64,000 nt of DNA from NCBI RefSeq assembly GCF_030035675.1, contig NC_084489.1:79350270-79414269 (forward strand), written 5' to 3'. The position numbers and the translations under genes were made by a program. Below the pieces are notes generated by a model. It worked only from the letters and a program-made list of their open reading frames with translations. It was not told the DNA's origin and searched no databases. Origin of the DNA: Rhineura floridana. Lineage: Eukaryota > Chordata > Lepidosauria > Squamata > Rhineuridae. Below are positions 54,221-64,000 of this stretch, one piece after another (positions within the stretch are counted from its first letter, which is position 1; every line of letters starts with the position of its first letter).

Positions 54221-54450
54221 ACAGCCATTGTGGTGTAGTGGTTGAGGTGTTAGACTAAGACCTGGGAGACCAGGGTTCGAATCCCCACACAGCCATGAAG
54301 CTCACTGGGTGACCTTGGGCCAGTCACTGCCTCTCAGCCTCAGAGGAAGGCAATGGTAACCCCCCTCTGAATACCGCTTATTGTGAAAACCCTGTTCATA
54401 GGGTCGCCCATAAGTCGGAATGGACTTGCAGCCCATTTCCATTTTCACAT
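54221..54450 (+). mobile_element. Sauria-type SINE
   Basis: Head acagccattgtggtgtagtg gttgaggtgttagactaaga and gaccagggttcgaatcccca (A and B boxes), body tcagaggaaggcaatggtaa, BovB-like tail catagggtcgcccataagtc ggaatggacttgcagcccat. An (at)n run follows at 54450-54460. Confidence 0.92.
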
Positions 54451-54589
54451 ATATATATATGGTGCAACTTTTGTACACTGGACAGATACATAGTATCCGT
54501 ATTCTAAATGATGTATTCTGTACTTTTGACGTGCAAGACCGAGTGATTTATTATTCATCCAGGTTTTCTTGGATGCAACTGATTTCTGG

Positions 54590-56235
54590 ATCCATTTCAG
54601 TTGGAGTTTAGACTCAGTTTTGGCATGGAAACTGCCTTGGACACTCTGTATGATGACCTCTGTTGGGAGAGAGACAGGGAGTGTGTCCCTGTTAATTCTT
54701 CATGATCTCTCAGCAGCTGTCGATATCCATTGACCATAGTAGTCTTCTGGAGTGGCTTTTTGGACAGTACTTTGCAGTGTTTCCAGTCCTACTTGGATGG
54801 TCGTCTGCATAGGGTGGTGCTTGGGGAATGCTGTTCGTTCCAGTGGAACCTTCAATGTGAGGTTCTGCAGGATTCAATTTTATACCCCATGCTGTTTAAT
54901 TTCTACATGAAACCACTGAGTGGGGTCATCTGGAGTTTTGGAGTATGTTGTCAGCAATATGTTGATGACACCCAGCTCTGCTTCTGCTTTACATCTGCAG
55001 GTGTGGCAGTGGATGTGCTAAATTGGTGTCTTGACTACCAATGGACTGAATGGGAGCCAATAAACTAAAGCTTAATCCCGACAAGACTGAGGCACAGTTA
55101 GTGGGTGGTTCTCTAGACTGGATGGATAGGTTCTGACCCTTTCTGGATGGAGTTATGCTCCCTCTGAAGGAGCAAGTTCGTAGCTTGGAGGTATTCCTGG
55201 ATCTGTTACTGTTGCTGGAGGTTTAAGTGGCATTGGTGGTGGGGAGTGCCTTCTATCAGCTTCGACTGATGGCCCAACTGCACCCATATCTGGACAGGGA
55301 TAGCCTAACTTCCGTTGTCTATGCTCTGGTAACCTCTAGGTTGGACTACTGCAATGAGTTATATGTGGGGCTGTCTTTGAAGATGGGCCAGAAACTGCAG
55401 CTGGTGTAAAATTCGGTAGCCAGATTGTTGACTGGGGTAAGCTGGTCTGCATTTATAACTTCAATTCTGGCACAGCTGCACTGGCTACGAATTAGTTCCT
55501 GGGCTTAATTCAAACTGCTGGGTTTGACCTATAAAACCTTATGTTGCTCAAGACCTCAAGACCTCCAGGACTACCTCTCCTGTACAAGTTGACCCACACC
55601 CTGTGTTTATCATCAGAAACCCTTCTTCGTATGCCCCCTCTGTGGGAGGCTTGGAGGGTGGCAACACAGGAGCAGGCCTTTTCAGTGGTGGCCCCATGGC
55701 TGTGGAATGTTGTCCCCAGTGAGACATGCCTGGTGCCATCTCTAGCCATCTTTAGGAGCCAGACAGAGACATAGGAACATAGGAAGCTTCCTTATACTGA
55801 GTCAGACCATTGGTCCATAGAGCTCAGTGTTGTCTACACTGACTAGCAGCAGCTCTCTAGAATTTCAGGCAGGAGTCTCTCTCAGTCCTTCCTGGAGATG
55901 CCAGGAATCGAACCTGGAACATTCTGCATGCAAGGCAGATGCTTTACCACTGAGCTATGACTCTTCCCCAAAGAAAGTTCTCTTCATTCAGGCCTTTGGC
56001 CCTTGACTTGTGCTGTCCCAATTATTCTTGTTATTGTTTGATGGGTTTCTACAGTTTTTTTGGCTATGTGTGTCTGCATTTGGCTTTTACTGTATTGAAG
56101 AGTTTTAGATGTTATTGATTGCATGTGTTTTTATATATGATTCTTTTTAAAATTTCTGTGTGTTTATTAAATCTGCTGTAAGTCATCTAGAGACCGCTTG
56201 GTATTAGGCGACTAACAAACGAAATTAACAACAAC
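54590..56235 (+). mobile_element. L2 LINE, 5'-truncated, split by a SINE
   Basis: Coding remnants: METALDTLYDDL-like start, FLDSTLQCFQSYLDGRLHRV, VLQDSILYPMLFNFYMKPLS, QQYVDDTQLCF (catalytic YADD as YVDD), LKLNPDKTEAQLVGG, LMAQLHPYLDRDSLTSVVYA, LVTSRLDYCNELYVGL and AFSVVAPWLWN. Broken by stops (e.g. after EWEPIN) and frame changes. The SINE at 55770-55972 interrupts the C-terminal end; the last coding part and 3' UTR continue at 55975-56235, ending in a (gtt)n run. Confidence 0.9.
55770..55972 (-). mobile_element. tRNA-Ala-like SINE inserted in L2
   Basis: Inverted full-length copy: octamer tail acataggaacataggaag (55771-55788), cttatactgagtcagaccat tggtcc, and head gcaaggcagatgctttacca ctgagctatgactcttcc. 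Confidence 0.9.
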
Positions 56236-56275
56236 AGCAATAGTTGTTGTTGTGTTGTTGTTGTTGTTGTTCTGG
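56236..56275. repeat. (GTT)n microsatellite
   Basis: ttgttgttgtgttgttgttg ttgttgttc directly after the L2 tail. Confidence 0.85.
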
Positions 56276-56784
56276 GTAAGCAATCTGGGTAAGTTAGGAA
56301 ACAGAGCCCTTAAGAGCTCTTCCTCAAGAGAAGAATCACTTGGTTCAGTCCATGTTCAGTCTTTTTGCACCAATGTGGGATCTCACTTGGATTGCTCCAG
56401 TCCTCGCCAGCTTCCCCTGCCTGCCTTGTGTCACCCATACCCTTGCCTCTTCTCTGTGTTTGTTATTTTCCTTTGTCTAGCCAGGAACCTAAAGGAACAC
56501 AAAGCCATGTACTCTCTTCTTTCAGTTGTTATTGTATTTATCATTACAATGGAAGGGTTCACGAAGAACCCATATTGCTTATCTCTGAAACCACCCAAGG
56601 GAACCCAGGAAGGCTTGCCTAACTTTGCCTCCCCATCACAGCCTTTGCCAGACTGCAGTCTGGTTTTCTAGAGGAATGTGGAATAGCCACCCATAATTTG
56701 TGGCAAACTATCCTGAAAATCCTAGTGTTCAGTCTTCCCCTCAAATTCCTAGTTCCCTGTCAGCACCTGAGAAAGACCTTGTAT
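56276..56784. other. Intronic stretch, unrecognised
   Basis: A 139-codon + frame (56252-56671) has a hydrophobic middle but no recognisable family; taken as chance. Confidence 0.3.
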
Positions 56785-56898
56785 ACCAGCCTTCCACAGC
56801 CTGGTGACTTCCAGATTTTGTTGGACATAATCTGTGACTATTGGCTATGTTAGCTGTGGCCCACAGCATCTGTAGGGTCCCAGGCTGGAATGCTGTTA
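56785..56898. mobile_element. hAT-like palindromic MITE, old
   Basis: cagccttccacagcctggtg acttccagattttgttggac ... gtcccaggctggaatgctg; arms strongly diverged. Confidence 0.5.
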
Positions 56899-58035
56899 TA
56901 CTCCTTTCCCCTTCAATTTCTTCCCCCCCTCAAGTTCTTTGGTTTTTCTCCTAAATGTCTGTCCTTCCTCTTGTATATCCCAACCCCACCTCACTTATAT
57001 TCAGAGTTTGCCCCATTGCCTCTGGGCCCCAAGTATAGCCTGTCAGATCTCTGATGCCTTTCCCTCTATCCCAGTGGCTGCTACTTATTAATTAAAAAAA
57101 AAACACTGTGGGTGATATGGCAGATCTTCCGCTATCATACCTGGTTTATCTCTTTGCCATTATGCTATACCAGCCTTCCTTAAGAAAGGTGTTGCAATCT
57201 GCAGGTGGTTCTGGACGGGGCCTTAATATTGCAAATAGGTTGTTCAAATATTGCGAATGGGTTGTTGGCAACAGGTTTTTTTTTATTTACTGGATTTTTC
57301 CTGGAAAGGGTAAATCTGGTTTAAATGAAGAAGGGGCAGTTGGGATGGCATTTTGATGCCAACAATGTTGTATGGGTGTTGAAAAAAAATTAATGCATGA
57401 GGAGCACACATTTCACAATAACCCTCTGCCTGGCAGAACCCTACGTTAACGTCTTATACTGGGTTTTTAATCAGTAGTGTAGTGGCAAATTCAGAAGTGT
57501 AGGGTCCCTTCAAAATAGTCACAGCCACACACCATTATAAGGTTATACAACCTTCTAGGATTATAAAATAATCTGACCAGGTTTGAATATTGCTTTAGAA
57601 AACTCTTCTCAGTGGCTCATAGGATGCTGGAGACATAGGGACCCTATTGGGACCTGGCCATGTAAGCATGAAAGAGAGGCTGCTGAATCAATCTACAATG
57701 TTCATTATGTGTGTGCTTTTGCCAGTTGTAATGTGTTGAAGCCCAAATTCCGCCTTAGGCTTCTAGCTTCTCTCTCCCATAACAGAGCCAGGAGTCAGTT
57801 TAGTTGCTTAATCATGCTGCTACTCCTGTGAAGTACTCTTTATATAATTATCCAGGGGAGTAGTTTATAACGATAGATCAGCAGCCTTCAGAATGGTATG
57901 TGTTGGACCTGCATTTGTGCTGGCATTTGGCATCAGCCTTTAAAATCAGTGGCATGGTCTTTAACATAGTATGTAAGGGCTTGTCCAGGCACCTGCTTCC
58001 TGCAGTTTTGGTCTTGACTCTGTATCAAAACCCCT
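56899..58035. other. Intronic stretch, unrecognised
   Basis: 1.1 kb without a recognised repeat. A local near-repeat (caaataggttgttcaaatat / gcgaatgggttgttgg at 57231-57275) is seen. Confidence 0.35.
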
Positions 58036-58247
58036 TATGAATGGAAAGTTGCCTTATACCCACACAGACTATTGGTCTGTCTAGCCTCATATTGTCTCCT
58101 CTGACTGGGGGAGGGTCTCCAAGGTTACAAGTAGAGGTCCTCAATCCTGCTTTTTAAGATTCCTTCAACTGGAGATACAAAGGACTGAACGTGGAACTTT
58201 TTTCATATGGAGCAAGTGCTTTATCACTGGGCTCTGGTCCTTCAGCA
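58036..58247 (-). mobile_element. tRNA-Ala-like SINE, diverged
   Basis: Inverted: gaaagttgccttatacccac acagactattggtc (tail), ggactgaacgtggaact and gagcaagtgctttatcactg ggctctggtcctt (head). Confidence 0.75.
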
Positions 58248-58319
58248 TTGGTACTGTGCTTAGCACTTGAGTCTGCATCCTAGTTTGGGGTGGGGTGCGG
58301 GGAAGACATGCTGTGTAGC

Positions 58320-58490
58320 TGCATACATACACACCATACATTTAAAACATACCCTCCCAAGAATCCTGGGAGCTGTAGTTTACCCCTCACAAGAGCGACA
58401 ATTCCTAGGACCTTTAATACATTACAGTTCCCAGGATTATTTGGGCAAATTCATGTGCTTTAAATGTATGGTGTGCATGTCTGTCCTCCA
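58320..58490. mobile_element. Palindromic MITE family B
   Basis: Left caccatacatttaaaacata and right catgtgctttaaatgtatgg tgtg are inverted; inner cctgggagctgtagttta and attacagttcccagg likewise. Confidence 0.7.
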
Positions 58491-58610
58491 ACAGAGCAGA
58501 ATAGCCAGGTGGCCTTAGGGGGAATAGCCAGGGGCCACGACCCCCAAGCATCTGCTGCATGAGCTGGGCACCTCGCTTTGCCTAATGGTAGAGCCTGCCC
58601 TGGTTCTGGG
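58491..58610. mobile_element. Possible TIR element fragment ('agggctggccct' family)
   Basis: ccccaagcatctgctgcatg agctgggcacctcgctttgc ctaatggtagagcctgccct recalls pieces at 22193 and 35570. Confidence 0.4.
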
Positions 58611-59246
58611 ATATAAGATGATGGATGTCTCCGTGAACTGGCTGTGGAGTAAGCTGGTCTCCAACACAGACTCAGTACCAGCAAGCAGCATTTTTGGCAG
58701 CTGCCAGGACCTCTGTGCCTCTTCAGGGTCCACCTCTGATGCCTGCCCTGCCCCCATTTCAAACAATTATTTTCCCCCTCCTACTCCAATCAGTGCTGGG
58801 TAGGTTAGTTGGAGAGCCACCATTTTATTTTCCCATAACCCTCAGTATGACAAGGGCATTGTGGGAAATTAAAATGGTGACTCCCAGGCCCATCTGCCTA
58901 CCACTTATTAGGGTTCAGCTGCTGCCCATCAGTGCCACCACCAAGTATGCTTGTCAGGGGGTCCACAGAAGGCAGTTTGTTAAGGGTCTCCTCAAATGTC
59001 ATCAACCCTAGCCCAACAGGACGAGGAGGACGTGGCAGCCACAGGACAACCACCCACCATCTTTCAATTTGCTGATAAGTTACATTAAAGATCAAATACA
59101 AAGGATAGTCACAACATTTTGAGCTTCATTTGGATACATGTCTCTCTTGACCATACATCTTCTTGTAGGGCTTCTCTCCATAAATTAAAATATTCATACA
59201 GTCATTCTATAGCAGGATAGCAAAATGACATGGTAAGGGCTCTGTC
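58611..59246. other. Intronic stretch, unrecognised
   Basis: A 'cataaccctcagtatgacaa gggcattgtggga' motif at 58836 has an ACTACAAYTCCC-like inverse (cattgtgggaa), but no repeat family was recognised. Confidence 0.3.
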
Positions 59247-59263
59247 TGTCTGTCTGTCTGATA
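59247..59263. repeat. (TCTG)n microsatellite
   Basis: Four to five tctg units (ctgtctgtctgtctgtctg). Confidence 0.85.
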
Positions 59264-60562
59264 GACTGACCTATGACTGCCAGAAGAAAGAAAGTTACAA
59301 AACAAATGTGTTGTGTGGAAACATGTTTTGGGTTAATAGGATCTTGGGGAGTTAATTTACACTTTTGGTTAAGGACTGATTTATGTCTTTAGTAATTATT
59401 TTGCTAACTCTTGAGCCCTGGGGGAGACCTGTTTTGGTCAGGAGGATCTCCCTCGAATTATTTTGTTGGTGGGGTAACATTCCGTTTTTCTGTACACCAC
59501 CATGAGTATTAAAAATCCACCTGGCCTAACTATGGTGGTTTGACAAATGCACGGTATCCCACAGAAGAGCATTTTATATCAAAAAGGGCAAATCCTATTC
59601 ACAGGTGTACCATATGACTACGGAAAGCACCAATGAAAGCTTTTCGTCCAGCGCAAGTAGCAGGCATAAGGCCCTGATCTGGATTGGGGCCACAGCCAAG
59701 GGCAGGCAGCAAAGGGTTAATACCCCCCACTCCCTACACTAGAGTCCTAATCCAGACCCACCCAGCTTGTGTGCCTGTTATTTAATAAGTAAATATTATT
59801 CATGAAATTGCTAATGGAATCTTGCTTAGTATGGCCCTTAGCTGAGTTTTGGAGAGAGTTTTTCTTTTTTATTTTGAGATAATTTCTTGGGGCACCAGGG
59901 GTGGGGGGAGGAAGGAGAAATAAATTCTACAGGTTTTAAATGGTGAAGAGAAGAGATTGAGAATGGTGCCTGGGTCACAAACCAGTGGTAACAAATCAAT
60001 ACCTTACTTCTCTGACCCAGAGGCACCTCGGCAGGCAGGATCCTGTGAGTGGCTAAGGTTACCCTCATTGCTTTTAGACAAGTATTAGATTCTCCCTCTC
60101 TGGGTTTTGCAGATTGGATCTTATTGGAGCACTGTATAGTTTTCTAAGGGGCCAACATAGCTTGGCTCCTCTGGGATGGCCCTTAGTGAGAGCTTGTGGA
60201 GCCTGCGGCACTTCTTGGGGCCTGCTTAAGTCTCTGGGGTTGCTAAGCAACAGATGCTGAAGGAGAAGACCTAGGCCAACTTGTAGCCATGGCAGCCCCA
60301 GCCCAACTCCATTGTGACAAATGTGTGGCGCATGATCCATTGAGCAACCAGTGTTGCGCTGTGAGAGAAGTGGTAAGGGGTGCATCATCAACACCTCACG
60401 TTCCATATTGTGAACCTTTGTCTAAAGTACCCACTGTTTGAGACCCTTTATGAGTTTGGATGGAAGAATGTCTGTGGGGTGATGTTGGAAGGTGATAGTG
60501 AAGTTCTAGCTTGTTGATAGTCTCTAGTGTAGCAAAGTCCATCCCTGATTCAAATTGCATCA
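59264..60562. other. Intronic stretch, unrecognised
   Basis: 1.3 kb without a recognised repeat; candidate unique intronic DNA. Confidence 0.35.
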
Positions 60563-60700
60563 CAACCATAAGAACATAAGAAGAGCCTGCTGGATCAGGC
60601 CAAGGCGCATCTAATCTAATATCGTGTTCTCACACTGGCCAATCAGATGCCCAGAGGAAGCCCTCAAACAGGACCTGAGCACAACAGCAATCTCCCGACC
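60563..60700 (-). mobile_element. CR1-group LINE 3' end
   Basis: cataagaacataagaagagc ctgctggatcaggcc (two octamers and terminal block, inverted), then caatcagatgcccagaggaa gcc and caggacctgagcacaacagc. Confidence 0.82.
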
Positions 60701-60827
60701 TGTGGTACCCATAAATTCATTGAGTGGTTGCATAATGCTTTCCCAGCTTCAGTGCATCCATCTAAATTGGGAGGATAATAAAACTGACCTGTGTTTAAAG
60801 GATTCTTCTAAAAGGATTAGTGGCATT

Positions 60828-60950
60828 CTATTCATTACATTTATATTCCACCATTCCTCCAAGGAGCTGAAGGTGGTACATACAGTTTTCCTGTTCCACA
60901 TTTTGTCCTCACAACCAACCTAAGATTAGGCTGCAAAATATATGTGGAGC
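60828..60950 (-). mobile_element. tRNA-derived SINE (type 2), tail part
   Basis: cattacatttatattccacc attcctccaaggagctgaag gtgg and cctcacaaccaacctaagat tagg are the inverted tail and body; the tRNA head is missing. Confidence 0.6.
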
Positions 60951-61074
60951 AATCTGAACACATAGGAAAACATGCTAAATATTATTATAGCTGAGTATCA
61001 TTATTGTTATTTTCTTACATGCACGTTTCCCCCCCTTGACAAAATAAACTCAGGCTATCACCTGTTTGGCTATC

Positions 61075-61545
61075 ATATAATAGTAGAGTTGGAAGGGGCC
61101 TACAACTCCATCAAATCTAATCCCCTGCTCAATGCAGGAATCCAAATCAAAGCATTCCCAACAGATGGCTGTCCAGCTGCCTCTTGAATGCCTCCAGTGT
61201 CAGAGAGCCCACTACCTCTCTAGGTAATTGGTTCCATTGTTGTATGGCTCTAACAGTTAGGAAGTTTTTCCTGATGTCCAGTCAAAATCTGGCTTCCTGC
61301 AACTTGAGCCCATTATTCCGTGCCCTGCACTCTAGGATGATCGGGAAGAGATCCCAGCCCTCCTCTGTGTGACAACCTTTCATGTACTTGAAGAGTGCTA
61401 TCATTATCTCCCCTCAGTTTTCTTGTCTTCAGGCTAAACATGCCCAGTTCTTTCAGTCTCTCCTCATAGGGCTTTGTTTCCAGTCCCCAGATCATCCTTG
61501 TTGCTCTCCTCTGAACCTGTTCCAGGTGGCTCTCATCACCATCTT
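61075..61545 (-). mobile_element. CR1 LINE 3' end with C-terminal coding remnant
   Basis: The minus strand reads [34 protein letters not shown] (CR1 C-terminus), then [20 protein letters not shown] in a shifted frame, then the untranslated end (gattcctgcattgagcaggg) and atataatag near 61075. Longer version of the copy at 5396. Confidence 0.88.
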
Positions 61546-61582
61546 TCTAGATGTTTAAATCTGATGCTTAAGTGAGACAAAA

Positions 61583-61745
61583 CAAGGAACTTAGGAAGTT
61601 GCTTTATTCAGGTCAGGCTATTGGTTCATCTTCTAGCCCAGGATTGGCCTCTCTTATTGGCAGCAACTCCCCAGGGTTCTAGGCAGAGGTCTTTCCCACT
61701 GACTGCTACCTTGCTGTTTTGACTGGATGTGCCAGGGATAAACCA
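61583..61745 (-). mobile_element. tRNA-Ala-like SINE, diverged
   Basis: Inverted tail aacttaggaagttgctttat tcaggtcaggctattggttc and body ggcagcaactccccagggtt; the tRNA head is largely missing. Confidence 0.65.
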
Positions 61746-62282
61746 GCAGCAGAATCCACTGAATGTGGCCAAGAGGCTTTTATACAATGCACAGAGCATT
61801 CAGTAGTGCCCCCAACCCTTGGTGGTATCTTTCATAAGGCCTCTGAGGAGTTAATCCTGAGAGCATAAAAACTGTGATTATGTCAGAATGTGTTTGGCTG
61901 ACTGTGTTTTTATAATATATTTTTTGCTGCAATTTTATCTAATGTCTTGGTTTGCAGGGTTCGTTGTTTACAGTTTTGTAAGTTAGTTCTTTTGGAGCCA
62001 GACAATGGTTCTTAAGAGAGTGAAGGCTGGTTGATGGAACTGCTGTTTCCCAGGATGTAGACACACACATTTATTTGTCTCTGGGGCAAACAGGCTTTGC
62101 AGGTTTTTGAAGCTCTGCAAAAACCTGTAAACAGAGATCACGGCGATGCCATGACTCTGAAGAAGCTATCCTCTCCTCCCAGATTCAGGAGACTTTTGGT
62201 TTTTTGAATCCTGCTGCCTTGAACTCCTCTTGCTGTGTGAGTCCTATTCTGGAACTTTGGCTTCCCTTCCTCTTCCTCACAT
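61746..62282. other. Intronic stretch, unrecognised
   Basis: Nothing recognised. Confidence 0.25.
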
Positions 62283-62330
62283 GCAACTGCTGCTGTTGCT
62301 GCTGTTGCTGCTGTTGCTGCTGCAGCAGAA
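62283..62330. repeat. Mixed (GCT/GTT) triplet repeat
   Basis: ctgctgctgttgctgctgtt repeated: about 15 triplets, regular alternation of gctgct and gtt. Confidence 0.9.
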
Positions 62331-62678
62331 AGATGTGTCAATTCCAATACTGCATGGTCTTCTGAGCTCACTGGGGGGAGAGACAAGTCTGGGAACAATG
62401 CAAAAAAGCACAGCCAGTCATTTCCACTAATTGTTGATGTGGGCGGCAGGACACATAAAGAGTGAGAGAAGGGGAGGGGTGGTGGGAATGTGTCTGGTTT
62501 GGAAAGTGGCTACATTGAAAATAATAATCATTGTAGCTCTGTGCATGATGTCTCCTGTGGTGCATGCATCCTTTCCTCTGATGTGCTGGAGCTTCAGCTA
62601 GGAAAATTCTAAATTAGAGCACGACATAAGAGCTACTATCTCCTTTCCAGTCTACAAGCCCAGGGAGAACAGCGTCAT
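62331..62678. other. Intronic stretch, unrecognised
   Basis: Nothing recognised. Confidence 0.25.
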
Positions 62679-62702
62679 GTCACTGTGTGTGTGTGTGTGT
62701 GT
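62679..62702. repeat. (GT)n microsatellite
   Basis: gtgtgtgtgtgtgtgtgtgt directly after cactgt. Confidence 0.9.
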
Positions 62703-63219
62703 ATGTGGTCAAGTGCTTGGATTCCCTCCTCTTTCCTTAGCCCTAACAATCTACACATGATAAATGTGTCGTGCTGCATGCTTCTGTCATGGGTTTAGAT
62801 CTTATTACACTTTTGGGTACTATCACACAAATTCTAAAAATGGGGTTGGGCAGCAGTGTGATCAGCCATGATCTGATGACGCCTCTAACAGGATCCATAC
62901 TTTGTCTCTTGGCACTCTCCCCAGTCCATATCCCCTCACTGACCCTGTCTCACACTCTGAGTGTTTCTGCCTCCCTGAAATGTGTTCTTGAGCCCCGATA
63001 AAACCCCTTGCTTGTCTGGATGGAGGATAGAGAGGGATTCATAGTAGCCTGTGTACAAACGTAAAATTTACATTAGTTGCTCTGTCCTTTTGCCATTGGC
63101 CCTGCTCACAAAGGTTGCCTAGAAAGGAATGTGGCCCTCTGGCTGAAAGTGTTCCACCCCTGGTCCATTTTGTTATCAAGCTGCTCCTTGATTATGAAAA
63201 ACATCTCATCTCTCTAGAG
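62703..63219. other. Intronic stretch, unrecognised
   Basis: Nothing recognised. Confidence 0.25.
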
Positions 63220-63357
63220 CAGCCTTTCCCAACCAGTGTGCCTCCAGATGTTGTTGGACCACAATTCCCATCTTTCCTGACCATTGGCAATGCTGGCTGA
63301 GGCTGATGGGAGTTGTGGTCCAACAACATCTGGAGGCACACTGGTTGGGAAAGGCTG
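63220..63357. mobile_element. hAT-like palindromic MITE, near-perfect, 8-bp TSD
   Basis: 138 bp. The outer 45 bp of each end are exact inverse complements (cagcctttcccaaccagtgt...), and after one mismatch pairing continues. Flanked by the perfect 8-bp duplication ctctagag (63212-63219, 63358-63365). Non-coding. This is the reference copy for the family in this window. Confidence 0.93.
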
Positions 63358-63365
63358 CTCTAGAG

Positions 63366-63604
63366 TTTTAGCATAGCCTAGCACTTGATGGTGGTCTGTT
63401 GGATCCTAATGAATGGTTTTTGCTGGCTAGAGGCTATTCTAAGCCTTTGGGATTGGTGCTGTGCCTCCTACCTGAATGGGGAGGGGGAAGAAAGAAACCT
63501 TTTTTGTATCTTGAATGTGGGATGCTAAATGTTTTCTGGCTGGCAGCAACAGCTTCTTGGATATTGGGGAATTGTATTATTATTGCTTGGGGACTAGTTA
63601 TGTT
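63366..63604. other. Intronic stretch, unrecognised
   Basis: Nothing recognised. Confidence 0.2.
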
Positions 63605-63860
63605 TCTGTTGTTGTTATGTGCCTTCAAGTAGATTATGACTTATGGCAACCCTATGAATCAGTGACCTCTAAGAGCATCTGTCATGAACCACCCTGTTCA
63701 GATCTTGTAAGTTCAGGTCTGTGGCTTCCTTTATGGAATCAATCCATCTCTTGTTTGGCCTTCCTCTTTTTCTATTCCCTTCTGTTTTTCCCAGCATTAT
63801 TGTCTTTCCTAGTGAATCATGTCTTCTCATGATGTGTCCAAAGTATGATAACCTCATGCA
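63605..63860 (-). mobile_element. BovB 3' end, 5' truncated
   Basis: The minus strand reads MRLSYFGHIMRRHDSLGKTI, MLGKTEGNRKRGRPNKRWID and SIKEATDLNLQDLNRVV, then the 3' UTR (tacttgaaggcacataacaa). The 5' break is at almost the same point as in the 34.4-kb copy. Confidence 0.9.
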
Positions 63861-64000
63861 TGCTTTATTACCATCTGCTCAGCTTGTACTTTTGCAAATA
63901 AAAAGTTTATGAATAGAGCCTGCAGTACCCTTTTTTTAAAATAGGGTACTACTGACCCTGTAAAAAAAGGCTGCTGTGAAACTTCCTTCTGCTCAGGGAA

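Larger units (their letters stand above)
38318..64000 (+). other. PRKAG2: PRKAG2 intron 1, 5' part
   Basis: The intron starts at GTAAGT (38318) and runs past the right edge, so it is longer than 25.6 kb. Human PRKAG2 also has a very long first intron (general knowledge). No acceptor-exon-donor unit with PRKAG2 sequence was found; the exon expected next should begin DLSSFAMPLLDGD-like. The content is the interspersed repeats listed separately. Confidence 0.8.

Noticed and set aside
54221-54300. Functional tRNA gene
   Set aside because: It is the head of a Sauria-type SINE with a BovB-like tail.
56252-56671. 139-codon + strand frame with hydrophobic segments
   Set aside because: Starts inside the (GTT)n run after an L2 tail, no family match, no splice sites checked convincingly.
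1-64000. CRISPR arrays, bacterial operons or plasmid-like systems
   Set aside because: No regular spacer-repeat arrays; all longer open frames with recognisable domains are transposable elements, and the host exon has a eukaryotic splice donor.

Overview
The window looks like squamate reptile (lizard or snake) nuclear DNA. The evidence is its interspersed-repeat set: a nearly complete BovB (RTE) LINE, Sauria-type SINEs with BovB-like ends, a tRNA-Ala-like SINE family, a 5S rRNA-derived SINE, many L2 and CR1 LINE 3' ends, and numerous short palindromic hAT-like elements. The species cannot be told from sequence alone. No bacterial-style genes, operons or CRISPR arrays are present.

One host gene is recognised. 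A GC- and CpG-rich block at about 36.73-38.33 kb holds a promoter-like region and, at 38219-38317 on the + strand, the first coding exon of PRKAG2, which encodes the gamma-2 regulatory subunit of AMP-activated protein kinase (long N-terminal isoform). The 33 codons read MGSTAMDTKKKD...RVHIP and end at a GTAAGT splice donor. Everything from 38318 to the right edge is therefore read as the 5' part of PRKAG2 intron 1; no second exon was seen in it. Everything left of about 36.7 kb is intergenic DNA upstream of PRKAG2.

Layout. 0-1.6 kb: 3' part of pol of a fossil Ty3/Gypsy element (- strand). 1.6-3.7 kb: an unclassified LINE (- strand) with an LTR inserted in it. 3.7-4.2 kb: L1-like fragment. 5.4-13.1 kb: CR1, tRNA-Ala SINE, L2 and hAT-like repeats, including a second, shorter LTR inserted in an L2 copy with a perfect 5-bp target duplication (7996-8312). 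13.1-15.1 kb: no recognised repeat. 15.7-17.6 kb: TIR element and pogo/Tigger-like MITE. 17.8-21.0 kb: BovB. 22.2-36.7 kb: mixed SINE, L2, hAT and MITE repeats. 36.7-38.3 kb: PRKAG2 promoter and exon 1. 38.3-64 kb: intron 1 with the same repeat families, including a hAT MITE with a perfect 8-bp duplication (40001-40226), two L2 LINEs (50.97-53.35 and 54.59-56.24 kb), CR1 (61.1-61.5 kb) and a very young palindromic hAT MITE (63220-63357).

I see no convincing new multi-gene system. The most useful observations are the PRKAG2 assignment with its uORF-bearing leader, the nested insertions that order the repeat families in time, a SINE that appears to combine both ends of BovB, shared octamer tails of SINE and LINE families, and several unclassified palindromic repeats. 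Repeat boundaries were placed by eye and are usually good to about 10-30 bases, except where a target-site duplication fixes them.
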